Source of the DNA: Ectocarpus siliculosus
Taxonomy: Eukaryota > Sar > Phaeophyceae > Ectocarpales > Ectocarpaceae
Assembly (NCBI GenBank): GCA_000310025.1
Contig: FN649727.1
Location: forward strand, 3,834,108 to 3,898,107
Direction of reading: 5' to 3'
Length of the DNA: 64,000 nt
The notes beneath the pieces are model-generated. The model had not been told where the DNA came from, made no database searches, and saw only the letters and a list, made by a program, of their open reading frames with translations. Numbering within the stretch: position 1 is the stretch's first letter; the number at the start of each line of letters is the position of its first letter. This document shows positions 36,901 to 48,900 of the stretch, one piece after another. Made by a program: the position numbers and the translations under genes.

Positions 36901-39900
36901 TTGAAAATGAACCTGAACCTTTCACAAGCAATGCAGAGGAGATGTTTCAGCCTACCTTGTTAGAGAGCATAGCAACAGTCTACAAGTCAACTTAAACTTA
37001 CATCTTATAGGAGGTGAACAAGAATCTTTTTCGGTCTCATCTGCTCCGTATTGCACAGAGTACTAAAGTTCGATGGTGTCTGTGTTGTTGGGCACTCACA
37101 CAATTATCTGCACACATAACCACACGGCTAAACCAGCTTCAATTCACTGGTCAAACGGTGAGCCCGGTCGTGCGAAACACGCTCGGACCCCTACTACCTG
37201 GATACAGCGGAAGGTGGCGCTGTCCCAGCAGCGCACGGCCTTGTCGGCAGAGATGGTGATGACCCGATCGCTGCGATCGTCCACTAGGCAGTGCCTCACG
37301 TTGGCCGCGTGGCCGTCCCGCCGGGCCAGGACGTGCATCGTGTACGAGTTCCAGAAGACCACCGCACGACCCATGCCGGCGGAGACTACGAAACGATGGC
37401 TTTCGTGCAATCATGTCAAAAACGAAATTGAAGAGGTGTTGTTATTTTGCGCGGAAATGTGTGAAGCACGTGCTAGGATGAAGGGGTTTCTGAGGCAAGG
37501 TCGGGCGAAGAACGAAGACAAATTGGGTGGATTCGGTATGCTGTGCATCCAGGTGCATATCAATGCATTAATCAGCCCGCGGAGGATATGCCGCTAGTCG
37601 TTGTTGGTCTCCAAGGAATGCTTGTGTCTCCGCTGTAGCCGTGGCTACAACGGGTAGAAAGCACGATCATTTACGCCCGGAATGTACATAAGACGACACG
37701 ACATGCCTCTGTACAACGTTGTACTGAACAAAACAAACAACAAGAGTCCTCTCCACATCTTCTCACCGTTTGGAGTAGGCGAAGGCGAAGACCGGGCGAT
37801 CCACGTGACCCATGAAGGTCCGGGTGGTCCGTCGCTTGGTGAGGTCGAAGAAATGAATCTTGCCATCCACGCCGCAGGTCACGGTCGCGTTCAAGTCGGC
37901 GACGTAGCCCACGCAGGATATCGCGCCGGAATGGAGCGGCAGAGAGTAGTTGCCGTGGAGGTCGGCCGCCTCACGAGTGTCCTGGAGACCTGCAGTGTAC
38001 GGCAGGTCTTGCTCAAGATCGTGTGTGTGTGTATGCAGTTCGTACGTTACACGGAAATTTTCGCAGTTCGATGTATGTTGTTTGATCTCCGCGCACTCTC
38101 ACCGGCGTGAAGGTTGAGCACGGGTGTACCACACGCGTCGTGTGTGTCGTGGGGACGAGCTCGAGGCAGGCAGGCAAGAAGGCAGGCAGGCAGGCAGGTA
38201 CAGACACCACCCGATCGGGTGATGGTAATCGTAAATAAGCCTGAAGTATTGGGGCTCATGCCACGACCAAGATGGTATGTTCGTGTACACGAAGCCGGCC
38301 TTTACGGGGCAGTAATACGCGTAATCGGTTGCCGTTGGTAGCTGCTGTAGGCACGACAATACTCGACACCATCAAACTGTTGCGCGATAAATTTATATTG
38401 TCGTGGATGATCCCCTCGCCCCGTCCCGAGTTCACCCAGAGAACGACAGAGATACACGTGGTATCGGATCACACAGATTGCCCCCTCTCCCCCTCCCCCG
38501 TCCTCCCCCCCCTGGTGTTTGCCATCGGGGTTGGGTTTTCGTCGCTTGGCAACGACGTTGTAAAACAAGCCGCCCCCCCCGGTGTTTGCCATCGGGGTTG
38601 GGTTTCGTCGCTTGGCAACGACTTTGTAAAACAAGCCGCCCCCCCGGTGTTTGCCATTGGGATTGGGTTTTCGTCGCTTGGCAACGACGTTGTACAACAA
38701 GCCAATTTACTTGTGAACTCGGCAACCAGGTGACCGTTTTTTTACCTCTGTTTTTTTTCTTTGCGGTAACCATAATGGTGGTCGAGTAGATCATGTTGTG
38801 CGGGATCGAGAACCCTCACTCCGCGCAAGGGGGATGATCGCACCACGTTGTGCTAAAATGGTCAAGCATCCTCGAGGCAGGTACACAGTGCTAATAACTG
38901 TCTCTGGAAGTGAAAGCACCAGAAAATAAATTGAGTCATACGCAGCTGTCATCCGTACGTAAGGAAGTAAGCACAAGATGCCGAACACCCTTAGCAGGAC
39001 GCAGCGCACCCTTCATGCGACTCGCCGAATGCCTCACGGCGCTTCACGCTTGGTGATGTGAGAGCCTGGTCCGGTGAAAACCCAGCGTGCTCCGTCCCGG
39101 CTTCGTAGGGATGCGAGGTCAATGGTCTAACGACTACGGCATGCAAGACTATGAGTACACCCCTCCCCCTCCCCCGTAGGGAAGGCAAGAAAGGGCTTAG
39201 ACCCGAAGAAAAGGGAGGAGGGGGGAGGCGGATTCCTGGTAAAGGAACACTTGTTTGACGTGGTGGAAGTAATAGTAAAAACGGAGTTCGAGGAAAGCCT
39301 ATGGCTTAAGATACCTGGGGAGCGGGGTGAGAAAGGTCTGTTTCTAGGGAACGTATACGTCCCACCGTCGTCGANNNNNNNNNNNNNNNNNNNNNNNNNN
39401 NNNNNNNNNNNNNNNNNNNNNNNNNNNNNNNNNNNNNNNNNNNNNNNNNNNNNNNNNNNNNNNNNNNNNNNNNNNNNNNNNNNNNNNNNNNNNNNNNNNN
39501 NNNNNNNNNNNNNNNNNNNNNNNNNNNNNNNNNNNNNNNNNNNGTGCAGGAGAACTTTGGACAAATTGGGGAAGATGTCCAGAGGGTCAGTAGGAAGGGA
39601 GAAGTTGTCATGGTGGGCGATTTCAACTCCAGAGTAGGGGAAGCTTCCAGTAGAGGACAAACGATCGGGCAGCACGGAGAAGACAAAGTGAATGACAACG
39701 GAATGAGGATGCTTGGATTCTTGGGAAGCAACGAGCTGATGGTGTTGAACGGTAGAAAGGGATGCGATAAGCCGGAGTTCACCAGGCAAAGGGTAGTTTG
39801 CAATGAATACTCGATCCTCGACTACATCCTGGTTGATAGGGGGAGTACACAGATCCCAGAGCTGCACGTAAGTGCGATAGATATAGGTTCGGCCGACCAC

Positions 39901-42900
39901 TTCCTTATATGGGCAAACATCGACCTAGAAAGATGGAGAGTAAGAAACAGAGGAAAGTGTTCCGGTGGAAAGTAGAGCGTTTGGGAGACTAGGGGACACG
40001 GGATGAATTCCAGAAAGGACTGGCTGGTAGTGTAGAACCCTTCAGGAAACTGCTGAGAAGCGTCGAAGACGGACAGGTAGACGCACAAGCAGCAGGGGAC
40101 AGGGTGATCGAAGGGTGGGAGTCCAAAGTGAACACAACGGCAGACAGAGTAGTGGAAAAGAAGGTGGTGCGATGTGGGGTATCGGTTAAGTGGTGGGCGA
40201 CGAGCTGAAAGAAGAAATAGGGTAACGTAGAGAAGTATTCAAGCAGTACCTGAGTGAGGGGTCTGAGGAGAGTTGGGAAAAGTACAGGGCCTAGAGAAAA
40301 CAGGTGAAGGGACTAGTGAAAAAGAAGAAAAAGTGCATTTGGGACGAAGTAGTGCAGAAGGCCAACGGAGGACTGGAGGGGAACGTCAAGCAGATGTGGG
40401 AAGAGATTAGTGGGATGGTAAAAAATACCGCGCAATACGGGGATACAAGGGTAGCAACTTTGCGAGGTGTGAACGGTGGACTACACAGGTGGAGGTCGAC
40501 CCCCCTTCCCCAAAATGTCGGGTGCTCTCGCTCCCTTGTGAAGACGTTGACAAGGTCAACTACATTGGAGAAGACAACCAAGGCCTCGAAAGGGGAGAAA
40601 TCGAGGTATTTTCGAGGCCTTGGTTGTCTTTTCCAAGGTGGTCGACCTTGTCAACGTCTTCACAAGGGGGCGAGGGCATCCAACATTTTGGGGAAGGGGG
40701 GTCGACCTCCACCTGTGTAGTCAGCAGTGGGAAGGGAAAAAGGGAAGTTCTAGCAGGACACTACGAGAGACTTGGAGTGCCTTCGGAGAATGAAGCTTTT
40801 GACCAAGTGTTTAAGAAGGAGGTGGACGCATGGGCCCAGAAAGAAGAAGAGACATCGAAGGCAGACGTTAGGAACGTAAAACTAGAAAAGGAGTTCACTG
40901 AGGACGAGGCTAAGGCGTGTGTGAACAAACTGCAGTGCCACAAAGCAGCAGGGGCGAATGGGATAGTCAACATGAAGTTTGGGGGGAAGGGGATGATCCA
41001 GCTGATGGTACTGCTGTACAACTGGGTGCGGAAAAACGAGTATGCGCCAAGTAGATGGAGGGAAGGAGCGGTTGTGAATTTGGTTTAAGAAAGGAGACAA
41101 GACTGACCCAGGAAACTACAGGGAGATCACACTGTTGAACACAGTAGGAAAAGTGTTCTGTAAGCTGCTGAACGATAGGATGGTGGGAATATTGGAGAAG
41201 CAACATAGCATTAGTGAGGGCCAGGCAGGTTTCCGAAAGAAGAGGGGGTGCGTAGACCACGGATTCACGGTAGGGAGAATCATCCAAGGTAAAAAGAGGG
41301 CGGGAAAGCCGACGTACTGCTTTTTCCTGAACGTGAAGAAGGCATACCATACCGTATGGAGAAATGGGCTGTGGAAACAATTGTCCAAGTACGGGATCAA
41401 GGGGAAAATGTGGAGAGTGCTGAAGAAGATGACAGAGTGTACGAAAAGCGCGGTCATGCTAGACGGAGAACTGTCTAAGTTCTTCAACATTGAACAGGGG
41501 GTCCCACAAGGTTGCACGCTGTCCCCAACATTGTTCCAGGTGTTCACCAACGATCTGTTGGAAGTCGTAGAGGCAGTCCGAAAAGGAGTAAAAGTAGGGG
41601 ACACGGAAACTTCGGTGTCAGGAATGCTGTTTGCGGATGATTTTGTTGGTATGTCGGACACCCCTTGAGGGACTGAAAATGCAAATTGACGCGGCGAAGA
41701 AGTTTACTGATAAGTGGAGATTGTCAGCCAATGTTAAGAAGAGTGCCGTCATGGTATGCAACGAGGACAGGGAGGAACCAGTAGAGTATAGATGGAAGTG
41801 GGGGAACGAGGAGATTGCAGTAGTGGACCAGTACACATACCTCGGAGTAGAGATCGCAAAAGACTGCTCGTGGAATGCACACATGTTCAAGGTAGCGGAA
41901 AATGAAGCGGAAAAGGGCAAAGCACGAGCAGGGAAGCTGCACCCAATACTCGCAAACCGGCACCTCGATACACGCATCAAGTTGACGGTTTTGAAGAGCG
42001 CAATCGTATCGCCGCCAGAGTACGCCGGAGAAGTACGGGAAGGAGATAAGAAGGTAGTGAAAGAACTCGAGGTGGCGCAGACGAAAGCAGCGAAAATCAT
42101 TCTAGGATGCTCCAAGCGCACAAGTAATAGAGCCGTCAGGGCAGAATTGGGGATCCAATCCCTACGGTCGGGAAGAGACGTAAGGAAGCTGACATGGCAG
42201 TATCGCATGTGCGGGATGGGAGAGGAGAGGTTGCCGAGAATAGTATGGGAGGCGAAGTGGGCAAACAAAAAGAGGGGTAGACAACCCACGGAATGGGTCA
42301 AGGTTGTAGAGGACGTATGAAAGGGGTTCGACATCGACGAAGATGAAACGCTTGAAACGGAGGGTCTACAGGGGTTCAAGGAGAAGATATCTGTTGCTTG
42401 TGCCGAGAGAGAAGAACAGAATCTAAGGAAAGAAACCGAGGATAAGGAGGGTCTAGAAGTGCACGGAATGTTGAAGAAGGAGTAGGGTTCAAGGATTACC
42501 TACATGGACCAATGGATGCAGGGACAAAGCTTAAGGTCAAATTCAGGACCGGAGACATGGCCTTCGAGAACGTCGACGAAGACATAGGACGGTAGACGAC
42601 GAAGACGACAAGTTCAAATGTGATTGCGGCTTCGAATGCGAAGACCGTGTTCATGTAGTCGCGGAATGTCCGTGGTACGAAGAGGAGAGGGAAGTGTACA
42701 TGACTGAGCTGGGAAAAATAGAAAGGAGGTACAGGGAGATGTTTGAGGCATGGAACAGAGAGGAGAGGACGGTAGCTGTACTGGGGAGTAGGTAGTGGTT
42801 TGAAAAGGCGGGAAGGGATATCGTTAGGATAGATAGATAAGGGAAGACATTTTTGAGTCACATTTGGCAAAGTAGGAAGGAACGATTGGCCATCGGTGAT

Positions 42901-45900
42901 CGGTCCTCCTGTGGGAACAATGCTCCGTCCTCTCGAGGACGCGTGGTCAATGGTCTAGCCGCTAAGGCCTGCAAAACATAAGAGTACGCCCCCCCCCCCC
43001 TCCCCCGTGCAGCCTTCACCCCACCCACCGGGGATGTAGAAGTGCTTTCCGAAGGACCACACATGAAGAACGCCATCCAGGTCTCCGAATAGTACTTGCT
43101 GCTCGTTGGCCCCAGTCTGTGAAAACACGAGGCGGAGAAATTGAGTTGTACCCCATATAGCAGCAAAGGTGGGCACCACGAGCGATCCGGCTTCGACAAG
43201 GTACTGTATGGTTCAGGCTGGAATCTGTAGCACAACACGACACACAAGTGGTAGATGACAACAAAGGAAAAGGAACACCCTTTGGCCCTGGACAACAAAC
43301 ATGGTTACTACGCAGAGAGGCATGCAGCAGCCAACGCAACAACGAACCGCTGGCTGGTCTTACCTCGACACAGTCCACGCAAGTAGGGGACGAGCGTAGG
43401 CCACCGATCCGGCAAACGAACTCCCCCGTGAGAACGTCGTAGAAGCTCACGGTGCGGTCGAAACAAGCCGCCGCGATTCTGTTCGAGAGGGGCATCTAGT
43501 CGATCGGAAGGCCGGCCGGTCGACCACCCGTTTGCAGTTGGGAAGGAGGACACCGCCGGTGCGACAGGAGCCGCCAGTCACCACCCCAGTAGCGGTGCGG
43601 GAAGGTGCAGACACCGTCGACCGAGAGAAGGGAGGAAGGGAGGGGGAAACAGGGTTGCCAATATCATACCGGGAAGAAGAAGACAAGAAAGGACAACAAA
43701 CATGGGATTGATTGGCAGTTGCCCATGTACTACACATGGTGTATGATTTGTTCGTGTCTAAGTGTGTAACTGCTTTCATGTTTTTCTCCTGCGTTTGTTT
43801 CTCACAGGTGGTACGAGATGACAGAGCGTTTGAGTCGATACCCTTGAAACTCTCCTCTCTTTTCGCGGGGAACAGAGACTCGTGAAGAAAAAACACCGCG
43901 ACTGGCGAAGCATGGCCGGTACGTTTGCCTCTTTGTGCTGTAACAGGTAGGATACGTAGAGGAGCGGATCGGCTGTCTCATGGTCACGCTACTGTAACAA
44001 AAACAAACCCTGCAGCAAGAAACACCTGGCAGCAAGTTGGCTGGCCCGACAATAATCCGTTAACCTCAAATCTTCTTCATTCATCCCCAAAAGGGCTTAT
44101 GTAGCCGTCGGTTGCAGGTTCAAACAACAGCGCGACCGTGCATTTCTTAACCGTAAAAATATGATCCTCGCTGGTGCCTGCGTCCGGCTTGAACGCGAGA
44201 AGGCCCCAGGAGTTAAATTGGTTAAGCATGCTCACAAAGAAGCCAAAAATCGAGACTACCTTGCATGAAAAGAAAAAAACGCACTTCGCGGGGGATTGAA
44301 ATCCAGACCGAGCCGTCACAACGTTGACGCACAGAGTACGCAAACGGAATCACGGCGGCGACCGGCTCCCAGAATTCTCAAGCCAAAATATAGCGTTTTG
44401 CAATAGTTGGTATAGTTGGTTTTTGTGTCCTCTCCCATTCAGCTCACTCACCCGCACGATGTATTGCGGGAGAACACGCGATCATTCACCCCACGTCGGA
44501 TATGCCAGTAAACTTTCGTCACTCAACCGCCCAGGGTGTAGGAGATCATCCATTCTGGGCGAATTTCACTGTCAGCATATTTGCTTTCCTGTCTTGCTTA
44601 CAAGGTTACCTGTTGGATGTCGTATATCCAGGCAGACTTCATCGATTTGACGGCTCTGTTCACCTCCGCCGAGCAGACTCTTCGTCCGTTCCCGTCCACC
44701 TCTCTGCCTTTACCCCCCTGGGAAAACGAATGGGAAAACGAGAGAAAGGAACGCCGGGCAACGACTCCATTGTCGTTGTGTAGTCACAAGTGCTTGCCGA
44801 TATGTCAGGGGTGTTGACGGCCGAAACACGTCGGATCACATACTTTCACTTCATACCAACCTCACCGCCCTCTTTTTCTCCCGTGCTGAGGCGGGACTTT
44901 CCCGGTTTAAATCGAGGAGTGCTAGAACGAACGACCTCAACACAACAATAACAACCCTGAGACACGAAAATACTCCGAGAAAAGATTAACAACGTAAGAA
45001 GGTAGAATGGTTCACAAGAGTTATCTGTGGGAGAATACACGTGACCACGCCAACTAGAATAAGTGGCAAGGGTACTAAAACCAACAAAAACAAGAGCATA
45101 CATGTTACGCCAAAAGTCGCTCGCCCTTTCCACCCGTTCACCGTGATGATGATTTCGTAGGCGGCCTTCATTGTGTCGAGATGCCGGATAGTACGGTAGT
45201 GGGCAAAGGTGCCCTTGTTCCAGAACTTGATGGCGCCGTCCCTGCCGCAAGTCAGGTATGCACTGATGCCTGGCCGTTCGACGTTGATCACCTTCAGCGG
45301 CAAGTGCAGTGTATGCGGAGCAGCCGCAATGGTCAGCACAGCAACACCCAAACGCGTGCAACCCCCTTCTTTGCCTTCTGATGTTGATCGAGAGGGAGCG
45401 TCACAACGAACGCGATGTACACTGCACGCTATGACTCTTCCCTGAGAAGCCCTCTCTGGCATACGTTGTGCGCCAGCCGATCTGTTTCCATACTTGTTTA
45501 AGGATCATTTGTGAGGGACACGCAATACACCAATACGTACATTGTTCTTGTCAGACCATTGGTTGTCTTGTGGTACAATTATCTCTTCCTCTCTTCTGCC
45601 GCCCCTTTGTTGTGGCTGAATCTGCACCTCAGGGCGAAATCCACGCTATCGAGGCTACATCTCGAAACCTGAACAGTGCCCCTCCTGTACTATGAACGCC
45701 CTGTTGGTGATAGTGCGCGTGCCCGGGAGAGTGCGAACGAGCCGGCCTGGCATATAACCCCCCTCCACCGAACTAAGCGACCGCGAACTTCGAAATCTCA
45801 GCGAATTCCAGCTGCTGTGCACACGTTCTTTTTTGTCTACCAAAAATGCGACCCTAGTGGCTTCTGGGGGGCGAGTAATATGGGTAGAAGCATTCTAGGT

Positions 45901-48900
45901 ATGTAACAAGCTCGAACCTTCAAATGTGAGAGCGCAAAGAGGAACCCGGCAAGGGCTGTTGACGATGGATTCATTGAAGCCCACGAACAGGCATGCAAGC
46001 GCGCAAAACTTGTAGTTCCATGTGGGACTGACACGTTTACGGTCACCTGAGTTCTTGGCTGGTAAGGCAAATTGAGGTACAGTAGCAATCGCCCACCCAA
46101 TTACCCGCCTGGGCAACGGTTCTCCTTTATTTCTCCGGGAAAAGAAAGTGCTCGGAAAGAAACACACACGTGGATTATGTCGAATTCCCTCACCACGACT
46201 ACCGTGCTTACCGTGGGTTCATTGATGAATATGTACCTTTTCGATCATATCTCGGTGTTGTCCTGCGTGCTCATCGGCCCCCGCCCGCTGATTCCTGGGC
46301 AGCGGCTTTAGGTCCACCATGTGTGCGGCCGCCGCCATGTTGCGATTGCCCTCATCCAGCTGCCGGTCCGTTGTAAGAACAGGATGGGCAAGGCGAGTAC
46401 GGCCGTGTGTTTGTAGTCTATGCTAGGAGTTCGGCCGTGTGTTCAAACCGGTACCGCACCAGTTAGGCGACGCATGACGCGGCGTCTGTGTTCTCTGGTC
46501 AGGCATATCAGGTACGAACTATAGCGTACCACAGACTCTAGTGGAACGATCGATCGATCCATGGATGTAGGTTTCGACGGCCCCTAACAGATAGGTTTTA
46601 ATGTCTGTTCGACGAAGGATTGCTTCAAAAAATCGTGTACGTGTGGAGAAGGAGTAGCACCAGCTGAACTTCGTGCTCAATCGTGACGCAGAGAAACAAC
46701 GGCGTAAATTCTCAAAGGTAAGAGCAAGGGAAGAACAGCACGACACACAACGCACGCGGCACCCGGACTTTCACGAAATGCTCAACGATTCGATCTTTTA
46801 AAACAACGGCAACAATAAGTGTTCGGTGACACTTCTGCCTCACCTACCTGCAATAGGAAGCCGGTGAACTCATCCCAATCGACGTCCCCGCTACCGTTGG
46901 CGTCGATCTTCATGAAGAGTAGCCCGAGGTCTTCATCCGTCAGGTCCTCGATATCGGGCAGAACTGACCTCAGCGCCTGCCAAGGCGTGGTTGGGTGGGC
47001 GGAGGGGAGAAGGTAGTGTGGGGAAGGGGAAACCGAGAACCACTTCCGAGACCATCACCCGATGTGCGGGGCATACCAACCACGTCCACCGACTACGCGC
47101 GGGGTGTACCACACACGGCAGAGCCCGTGGTGCAAAAAAATCACAACACCGTGTAAACGTACGTCTTGACCCACACACATGACATGGGGGAAGCACACAC
47201 GGTACCCCTAGTCGAACAGGTGTATGCCCCCCTACGGCCCTGTAAGCGGCGCTCAGGCAGAGAGCAGAGAGCACCGTGACGACAAGACGGGACACGTTTT
47301 AGGAGTCTATTCGATTCCCGAGAGGATGTACACGAAGTAACGCCGGAAACAGAGGAATAGAGAATTCGAGAGTACCTAATGTCAACAACCACATCCAAAC
47401 CAATGCTTGTCTTAGGTTCGCACCCCTCCCCTCTCCTCTCTCCCTTTCGATGTCGAACATATATCAACAAATCTGTCTTCAAAAACCTAAAGCGCGCAAT
47501 GACACCACCCTCAGGCATTACGCCAACTACCGCCCGAGGAAGACCGTGCGTGGCATCTGAAGAAGATACGGAAATCTGCTGTGACCCGTAGGCCGCAGAC
47601 CGGATATGTCGCTTCACGCCTTCGTGGTTGTGGTTGTGGTCGCGGTGGTGGTGGTGGCGAGGGATCAACACGACCGTGCCCTGATACTCACGTCGCTGAA
47701 TTGCTTCATATCGAGCTCCGCGTACGCCCCCGAAGTGTCATCGTCAGCAATGAAGAACCTCTTCATCTTTGGAAGGTCGATCAAAGAACACGGTCAAGGC
47801 GCGACAATCAGAAACATGGAGCTTGTGATCCGGAGCAATACAGATGTTTGGGATTCGGACCTATTTATAGAGCTTGTTTGGGATCCGGCCAAGGCGCAAT
47901 AGATCCGGGGCAATACAGATGCCGACCTCTAGTTTGGGCCAAGGCTGGGGTTCTTATTATAGTTCCTCTTGTGGGCTACAAATAGCCGCTATATAGGTTG
48001 AGTGTAAGGGGTTCTTGACCGGGCTCACAAATGGTGCAGTTCTTAGACTCTGAATGTTTTCGAGGTTCAATTTCCTAACTCCTAAGTTCTTACGTGCGGG
48101 CGCTATCTGTATCATCTAGCAGGCGCCACAACCCCTTTGAGATATGTGGACGTTTCTGACGTGGAGAATCGGGTCTTCGTGATTCTTCATTTCATTTCTG
48201 TTGCTGTGCCTATGGAGAGGACAGGTTATCAGGGTTGGTCCCCCCATTTCAGTTAAAACGTGGCGACTTGCTGAAATGTCCATGGTGGTATGGTTTGTGC
48301 CCAAGCAATCTGAAAGGGAGAGGGATGCCTTAGAATCATGTGATACGTTGTAACGCTCTCCGAGGGTTCCCCCCCCGGCCGATGTTTGTCAGGCAACCTC
48401 TTTCCACATGTGCTACTGTGATCGGCGGCATTGTTTGCACGCACCCCGGTGCAATCTCCCCGACCGGTGCCATCTCTCCGCCTCTGAGCACTTGCCAGTG
48501 TATTTACACTTAGTGCGGGCGGTGTAGTTACGGTTGTTGCTGGCTGTGAGCACACCGGTGACGACAACGTAGGCTAGTACGTGGCAGCTCTCCATATAGC
48601 AAGTGACCGTGGGTGTCAATGCGAGTTTGACTATGGCGTGACAAGGCAATAGGTGATGTGGTTTCCATCAGGGGTGTCGGCACAAAACGGCATCCTTAGG
48701 TTGTGTCCCGCTTTCGTTTCGGTCTTCCTCTACGAATATCAGTACGTACGCAGCAGCATAGATTTCGTTGTTTTAAGGTGAGGTACGGGTGTACGGTTGG
48801 CAACTTCCATACCAACTAACAGAAAACAACTGACACCCCGTGAACCGCGACCGTACATACATACGTGAGAGACTGGCGCTCCCCTTACGCCGTCCCCACA

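Larger units (their letters stand above)
39178..42860 (+). mobile_element. Degenerate non-LTR retrotransposon (LINE) with endonuclease and reverse transcriptase
   Basis: Reading frames on the plus strand encode, in order: an APE-like endonuclease, with MVGDFNSRVG and SILDYILV and then SADHFLIWAN (39251-39975, interrupted by 169 N at 39375-39543); a lysine-rich linker; a reverse transcriptase (about 40860-42320) with GQAGFRKKRGCVDHGF, QGVPQGCTLSP and the catalytic FADD; and a C-terminal zinc knuckle, CDCGFEC then HVVAEC (about 42620-42680). The frame shifts just after FADD near 41665, stops occur near 39975, and a palindrome breaks the linker. It is therefore inactive. It lies in an intron of the WD-repeat gene in the opposite orientation. 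Domain order fits the endonuclease-bearing LINE clades such as Jockey/I; the clade was not determined. Confidence 0.85.
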
